DNA from: WHSW01 sp963767475
Lineage (GTDB): Bacteria; Actinomycetota; Thermoleophilia; Solirubrobacterales; 70-9
NCBI GenBank assembly: GCA_963767475.1
Contig: CAVYEI010000002.1
Coordinates: forward strand, 620,001 to 684,000
Direction: 5' to 3'
Length of the DNA: 64,000 nucleotides
Part shown: in pieces, positions 62,838 to 64,000 of the stretch
Position numbering within the stretch: the first letter of the stretch is position 1
How the letters are laid out: each line of letters starts with the position of its first letter
The notes under the pieces: model-generated
Databases searched by the model: none
Seen by the model: only the letters and a program-made list of their open reading frames with translations
What the model was told of the DNA's origin: nothing
Program-made: the position numbers and the translations under genes

Positions 62838-63266
62838 CTAGCTGAACTCCAGGACCAACGGGTCCTGCGCTGGAGAGTCGGGCAAACCTTGGCCGCGGTA
62901 GGGGTTTTCGGGTGTCACGAAGACCTTTCCCAAGGCCCGGCCTAAGACCACTAGCCGAGGCCGATCCTGGGTCAGGTTGAGATCTCCGAACCAGATCTCG
63001 GTGCCTGAGGTATCGAAAACGCAGGCGTTGAAGAGGATCTCGTCGTCGCCGAGACCGGTCTGAACTGCTCGCTTATCGTCGCCGAGAAGCTTGCCGTGGG
63101 GCCCGAGCAGGGTTACCGCCTCCTGGGCGATGCGGATCCTGACCCGGCCGTTGTAGTTCATGCCTTCCTGACCCACCTTGAGCAGGTGGGTGTAGGCCTC
63201 CTTGGGCAGATCGCCATCCTCCAGCTCCAGGATCCGCCAACCATTGGGTGCGCGATGCTCTTTCAT
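62838..63266 (-). CDS. hypothetical protein
   Basis: A 142-residue protein from ATG 63266 (MKEHRAPNGWRILELEDGDL), with AGGAGA close upstream. It is beta-rich: NYNGRVRIRIAQEAVTLLGP, then LFNACVFDTSGTEIWFGDLN and RPRLVVLGRALGKVFVTPEN. No membrane segment or known motif. Isolated between the XRE regulator and the RecB-like gene, reading the opposite way. Confidence 0.55.
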   Translation of the reverse strand: MKEHRAPNGWRILELEDGDLPKEAYTHLLKVGQEGMNYNGRVRIRIAQEAVTLLGPHGKLLGDDKRAVQTGLGDDEILFNACVFDTSGTEIWFGDLNLTQDRPRLVVLGRALGKVFVTPENPYRGQGLPDSPAQDPLVLEFS

Positions 63267-63507
63267 CTTTTCTCCTAGGTTCGGGGCAATTCCGAACCTA
63301 GGTCGCCACCCGGACCTGGAGCCGGAATGGACTATGGAGTTGGGTCCGTTGGCGCTTTGGCTACGCATCGATCACGGGGCCCAGGCGTGCGCGTTGTTAG
63401 TGAGATTAAGCCTGAGGTTTGTTGCGACCAAAGCGACCACTACTCCAGGTCCTGGTGGCCACCTACTTTCGACGTTCGCAGGTCACCCCTACCTCCGGAG
63501 GTCGGTC

Positions 63508-64000
63508 ATGAACCCCAGTCGCGTCTCTCCTACTGCGCTCAAGACGTTCGATGAATGTCCTCGCCGCTTTGCCTTCCATTACCGAGAAAGGCCGCCGGTG
63601 GTGGAGGCAGCATCGGCTCATCTCATTCTCGGCAACGCCATCCACAAGGCACTTGGCTACTTCTCGAATCTGCCCGAGAACAAGCGCTCCGAGAAGTTCC
63701 TCCTCTGGGCCCTGCGTCATTTCTGGACCCGCGAGAAGCGGCGCGATGAAGCCTTTCTCACCGAGGAAGAAGAGCGCTCCTGGGGCCTGAGCGCCATTAA
63801 TGCGCTTTCCACCTACTGGCACAACCACTCCCGAGGAGCTAAAGCAGCGCCCAATGGCCGTTGAGCAGGCGGTCGCCGCCCCGCTGCCTGGCGGCGCGGT
63901 AGTTGCCGGCCGGGTTGATCGGATCGACCGCATCCGCATCCCCGATCCCGACAAGGTCGATCCTGCAACTGGTGAAATCCCGATTGACCCGGCAACCGGC
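63508..64000 (+). CDS. RecB/Cas4-like PD-(D/E)XK nuclease (3' end outside window, frameshift near 63825)
   Basis: From ATG 63508, after CCGGAGG, the start MNPSRVSPTALKTFDECPRR FAFHY carries the Cys-containing 'SxSxLxxFxxCPRxFxY' signature of RecB-type nucleases. It is followed by ILGNAIHKALGYF (the GxxxH motif). The frame ends too early at 63864, while the next frame continues RPMAVEQAVAAPLPGGAVVA GRVDRIDRIRIPDPD to the window edge, including the Asp of the nuclease site. One extra base in AACC near 63821-63825 explains the break. The ExK part lies beyond the window. Confidence 0.75.

Overview
The window is GC-rich DNA that reads as an actinobacterium. Codon third positions are strongly G/C, genes often start with GTG or TTG, several starts look leaderless with a -10 box about 7 bases upstream, and there are many small secreted proteins. 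The large secreted proteins resemble those of Thermoleophilia/Solirubrobacterales, but that placement is an inference. No rRNA, tRNA or CRISPR array was seen.

Bases 1-23,340 are a compact catabolic block. Two complete dipeptide-type ABC importer operons (solute-binding protein, two permeases, two ATPases) bracket the block. Between them lie an M20 dipeptidase, two DmpA-like P1 (S58) peptidases, two serine hydrolases of the S12 class, a 2-oxoacid dehydrogenase E1 and E2, a class III aminotransferase and alanine dehydrogenase. A plausible reading is: import small or unusual (beta- or D-) peptides, hydrolyse them, transaminate the product onto pyruvate, recycle alanine to pyruvate, and oxidise the pyruvate. 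Three promoter regions in this block share a near-palindromic GyAGTATAyTGC-like site that sits 7-8 bases before the start codons, suggesting one local regulon with leaderless transcripts.

Bases 23,500-33,600 hold small membrane and secreted proteins of unknown role, with decayed genes at 29.5-30.9 kb (remnants of an ECF sigma factor, a luciferase-like oxidoreductase and a phytanoyl-CoA dioxygenase).

Bases 33,600-36,900 and 54,700-57,500 carry two paralogous large secreted proteins. They share a head and have unrelated C-terminal tails, and their 5' regions share a 22-base element. Each is followed by small secreted or membrane genes, an arrangement like polymorphic surface or toxin proteins.

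Bases 37,000-53,000 are accessory DNA: a GNAT protein, a DUF2188 protein, a HigBA-like toxin-antitoxin pair with an unknown upstream partner, a probable PD-(D/E)XK nuclease, a HEPN protein, and a large serine recombinase with a metallopeptidase-like gene upstream.

Bases 58,290-61,200 are a tightly overlapping operon of small unknown proteins containing several copies of one family. It is ended by an internally deleted IS3-type relic. The window closes with a secreted protein, an XRE regulator, an unknown protein and a RecB-like nuclease that runs off the end.

At least ten otherwise good genes are split by single-base frameshifts, several of them in short homopolymer runs. This looks more like sequencing or assembly error than biology and should be checked before any gene is called broken.
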